A stretch of DNA of 64,000 nucleotides from Cylicocyclus nassatus (taxonomy: Eukaryota > Nematoda > Chromadorea > Rhabditida > Strongylidae), in contig CATQJL010000223.1 in assembly GCA_958299035.1 (NCBI GenBank), positions 68,442,371-68,506,370 on the forward strand, read 5' to 3'. A program made the translations under genes and the position numbers. Every line of letters starts with the position of its first letter. Position 1 is the first letter of the stretch. This document shows, one piece after another, positions 60,495-64,000 of this stretch. The notes under the pieces are model-generated. The model worked only from the letters and a program-made list of their open reading frames with translations. It did not search any database and was not told where the DNA came from.

Positions 60495-61438
60495 GATCTC
60501 GTGAAACGAAGATTTGTAAAAGATCTTGGTAGCATTCGGTGCAGCATTTCATCCTCTTTCCAGTGGTTATAATGTCACTGCATAATAATCAATGAGATTC
60601 TAAAAAATTACCAAAATCTGCGACCTATGCTTTTTGAGAAGATCAAATTTCCCAATTTTTCTACATTTTTGTAACAACCCTCGGAAGGAGTTGAAGTAAT
60701 GCGTGGATAGAGGAAACCCTACAGAAAACAGCATCATTTTTCCCTACTTTCCATAGCTTTTCACAATTTTTGTATAGATTTTTGAAACCACCGAATTTTA
60801 GCAGGCTCGTCGCAGACACAAATGCATCAAACACCAATGACTCTTCGGATTTTGAGATTAATTTCACGAAGCAAATGAGCGTTTACCGCCTCAGATTAGC
60901 AACTTTCGGAAACTGCGGGTACAGCCTGGAGCGCCCTTGAGAAACTGAATGATGATTTTATCCCGGAAAACTTTATGAATCGGAAACGAAAAGCAACTGG
61001 TAGAAAGAGGAGAAAAAGCTGCGTCGAATGACACCCAACTTGCTCGCCGGTTTTTGTTCTGTGAGGTTTTAGCTGATCAAATATGGAATTTGATAGCATT
61101 AAAAAATTGGTTTCAGAAATTCTAAGAGGCGGGCTAAGGAAAAGAAAAAAGTTGTTTCGTATCCTATAGGGTTTGCTCTATCTGTACATTACTTGCACTT
61201 CTTCGGGGAATCAGTACAAAAATTTGGAAAAATAACCGAACTTGACTATGGCAAAAAACATGAGTCTAGATTTTGGTAATTTTTCGAGAGCTCATTGAAT
61301 ATTATGCAATGATATTATAACCACTAGAAAAAGGATGAAATTCTGCATCGAATGCTACCAAGATCTCTTACAAATCTTTGTTCCACAAAATGTGGCGTAC
61401 CTCTGAAAAAAGCGACATTACTTTCGGAACGACCTAAT
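60495..61438. mobile_element. mariner-type foldback element, fourth family, left end lost
   Basis: Right end ttcggaacgacctaa followed by TA, the same terminus as the mariner at 37564. Arms share, inverted, gatcttggtagcattcggtg, aaaggatgaaa/ttcatcctctt, gttataat-tcattgcat and gtaaggttt-type words. The outermost part of the left arm is missing, and some copy A sequence (about 52440-52535) is absent around it, so insertion or later loss was accompanied by a deletion. Confidence 0.75.
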
Positions 61439-62889
61439 ATTTTGATTCTATCCATATCTCAAAAAATTGGTAAAAAGATCTTTGCACATCAATTTATCAC
61501 CTCACAAAAAAAGTACAGCGATAAGATGCGAATTTGGCGCGCGCGATGAAACTTCGTAAGAGATGTTGAAAATAATGAAAAAAAATGAATACTTATTCGT
61601 CGTCCCGACAATCTAAAACACAAATCAAAGTTAATATCGACGGTGACCATCTGTCTTGAGACAAGGTTAGGAGTGTGATTGTCGGTTAACTTTTCTATCT
61701 TTCCTGATCAGTAGGTGTAAAGATTTTATGATGAGTTGATGTTAATACATAAAAAGGATAATCAAAAATACTTTTCTTAAGCTTTTACCTCGACATTAAC
61801 TGGTAGCTATACAATGCAAAAAAATTTTTCATGCTTCACACTTGTATACACGGCATAAACCGTGTTCTTCAGACTAATAATAAATAAGGTTTCGTGACTT
61901 GTGTATTCCTGACCTTTTCTAATATCCGAGTAACAGTAAGTCAAATGACTTTGCGTAAACTTCTGCACCTCATGCCAAACAGCCTGTTTGGCTTGATTTC
62001 CACTGTATTGACAACACACTGTTCAAAATAAAAGCCAATTTATTACGCTAGCTGAAAGAGTGCATTTTTCAGAATTCAACCGATAGAGAAAGCGTACTAA
62101 AATGACATTAGAAGCCCCGGTTTCTGCGGAATTCAATATCTAATTTTAAGGTGGAAATACTGTCTTAAAAACAAGCCAAAAATTTTCATGATTTGGAGTA
62201 CTTCAAAAGTTGAGCAAAAGTGCCGAGATAAGAATACATTCTGGCATTTCACATAAATCCTGCTTAACCGAATTTCTGTCGATAATAAAAAATACCGATA
62301 CCAATTAAATCACTTTAATCATAGTAAACAAAACAGAAAAACGCGTGTTTTGATAGGGAGTAGAGAGACTGTTTAGAAGTGCGCCATAACAGTGTTAATT
62401 TCTTATAAATATAGAGAAGCTGCCCCTTCGCTTCGAAGTAACGGTACAGAGCAGCATGACGGAAGATTTGGCATTCAGACAATGGACCAAAACTTTTGCG
62501 TGCACAAAGCTGGATGTTTCACTTGCACATTATTTTAGTCATTTCTAAATTTTGCATAGATACGATTTCAATCCAGCTCATAGGGTAGGATCAGACTCTC
62601 TGTGCTTCATTGTAAGGGATCCGCCCAAATTATAATCTTTTTTTGCATCTTAAGCCTTCACCAAGGTTAATATAACGTTTAAGGTTAGCTTTTCGGCTAA
62701 CTCTCCTTCCTTCAGAGCCTGTAAGTGAGGAACATAGGAGATCTTTCGCTCAACGTCTTGCACAAAAAAGGTCAAAATATGTGAAAAGGTAACCTATTTG
62801 AACAGCTCACCTTAGACTTGAAGTCGAACCACTCATTACCGAGTGACATGCAATTATTGACTCAGGGTTTTTGAAAGAAGCTTGGAAGT

Positions 62890-63155
62890 TAGATTAAAGG
62901 CAGCGACTTGGCGGGTTATTGACATCTTTTGAAGCTGTAAAGCACAGTCTAGGACTTAGCTCATCCAGGAGAACCGAGAGCGATGAATATCTCAAAGCTG
63001 TCATTCTGCCGAGCCACTGCCTTCAAACCCGCAGAAGGCAAAAAACGGAGCGGACTTGTATTTCATGGTAATTCACTCGTCTTTTCTCTCATCCTTAGAA
63101 TTATAATGAAATTCAACAGGCCTCTAATGTTTTTCGCGCCGCTATTACTGTTTCT
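62890..63155 (-). pseudogene. C-terminal fragment of a Penelope endonuclease, copy B
   Basis: Same remnant as in copy A: the caacaggcctctaatgttt word (63114) aligns with 54120, but the reading frame is more broken here. Shows that the Penelope insertion predates the A/B split. Confidence 0.5.
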
Positions 63156-63604
63156 CTCAAATTGACACTGAATCGTCGCTACAAAAAAATGTTCTTTACT
63201 AAATACTTTGGCGAAGGCGAGTTGGTTGAAAGTTAGCCCTAACAATCGTTATAGTAATGATTTAAACCATGTAAGGTTCAGAGAAAGTCTATGGAATTAA
63301 TTTTCCTTGATCGACTATATCTCACAAAAAATGATAAAGGAGGATTTGGCTTCATCAATACCCTCTGCGAGCATGCGCTGATCCACTTTACCTCAGTCGA
63401 AGATGCTACCGATGCGTGCGAGCCTTACACAGAAAAAAGACCGGACCTAAGACTCAGTAATTCTTAGCTGACACAAGATTACAAAGAAAAGTTTTTTATC
63501 GTTATCACCTCAATTTGGATTTGATATATTTTCTGGTGGACAATTTAAGGGATTATAAAATTATGTGCTCAATTTCGCAGGTTTTATATAGGATTTTTTC
63601 GCAG

Positions 63605-63720
63605 TAAAATTGCTCATAGCTTCGCCTTCAAGGGCGTTCTGCAGATAAGAAAGGCATCGAAGTCAGCGTTTGCTGCATCGAATGGTATACAGTGTTTGGT
63701 TCGGTCACTTCGACTTGTGC
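63605..63720. mobile_element. single arm of the 460-bp foldback family
   Basis: gctcatagcttcgcc, tctgcagataagaaaggc, a gtcagcgtttg word and ggtcacttcgact follow, in order, one arm of the family seen at 24891-25352. The partner arm is not in view before copy A similarity resumes near 63720. Confidence 0.55.
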
Positions 63721-64000
63721 CCATTCCGTTGTAAGTTTATTTACGCAAGTCCTTTATGTCCTGTTGCTGTTCAACAAGCACTTGTAAATAACCTAGACAT
63801 TTCAATCCAAATTATTTTCAGTGCATACATAGATAATTGGAATTTCACTCCAAATTATTTCCAGTGCATAGTAGTCTTGGAAGTGTGATAAGGATACTTT
63901 ATAAGTTAAAGCACATGCACATTGGTTCAGTATTAGTGTGATCCTGCAAAATTCACTTTAAGCTACTCTGCATTTTAACGACAAGTTTGTAAAGGTAAAT

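Larger units (their letters stand above)
58445..64000. repeat. segmental duplication, copy B (continues past the window)
   Basis: Begins immediately after the gap with aagataggtgccactcatt, matching 47510, and follows copy A to the last base (cgacaagtttg near 63981 matches 55529). Includes the empty RTE target site at 60139-60155, block R sequence (61720-62660), Penelope remnants (62694-63150) and one arm of the 460-bp foldback family near 63605-63720. Confidence 0.85.

Overview
The window is eukaryotic and looks like a draft assembly of a parasitic (strongylid or other rhabditid) nematode. Pointers are the AT-rich base composition, the single large gene of 25 small exons with many introns of about 50 bases, a GC-AG intron, a possible trans-splice acceptor one base before the start codon, and the transposon mix (mariner-type foldback elements, RTE, Penelope-like elements with a GIY-YIG endonuclease, Helitron-like pieces). 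A 500-N gap lies at 57945-58444. The organism assignment is inference; no database was consulted.

Region 1 (about 0.88-14.6 kb, + strand) holds the only well-supported host gene: a glycoside hydrolase family 31 alpha-glucosidase of about 948 residues, with signal peptide, P-type trefoil, complete catalytic barrel and a C-terminal tail that looks like a GPI-anchor signal. Three long introns are loaded with repeats: intron 8 carries a mariner-type foldback element with two other elements nested in it, intron 14 a decayed Penelope reverse transcriptase plus a hammerhead-ribozyme-like motif, and intron 15 a diverged tandem array of about 165 bp. One splice acceptor (before exon 11) appears to be lost.

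Region 2 (14.6-47 kb) has no host gene that I can support. It is a patchwork of foldback and inverted-repeat elements (a family about 460 bp long seen three times, TTAA-flanked elements, several mariner-type families, two short TIR families), decayed retroelements (mariner transposase with a Penelope endonuclease inserted in it, a CR1/Jockey-like LINE tail, another Penelope endonuclease), a Helitron-like element, and two old repeat blocks (called R and S here) that recur several times in the same relative order.

Region 3 (47.5-64 kb) is two copies of one segment, A (about 47.48-55.56 kb) and B (58.445 kb to the end), separated by a short single-copy stretch and the N gap. Copy A contains an RTE retrotransposon (48883-52074, minus strand) with a perfect 17-bp target-site duplication; copy B shows the same target site empty. 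The RTE begins with a tRNA-like sequence having recognisable A and B boxes, and its coding region is broken by two frameshifts. Copy B instead carries two mariner-type foldback elements. The pair could be a real tandem duplication or two haplotypes placed side by side; the gap at the junction makes the second possible.
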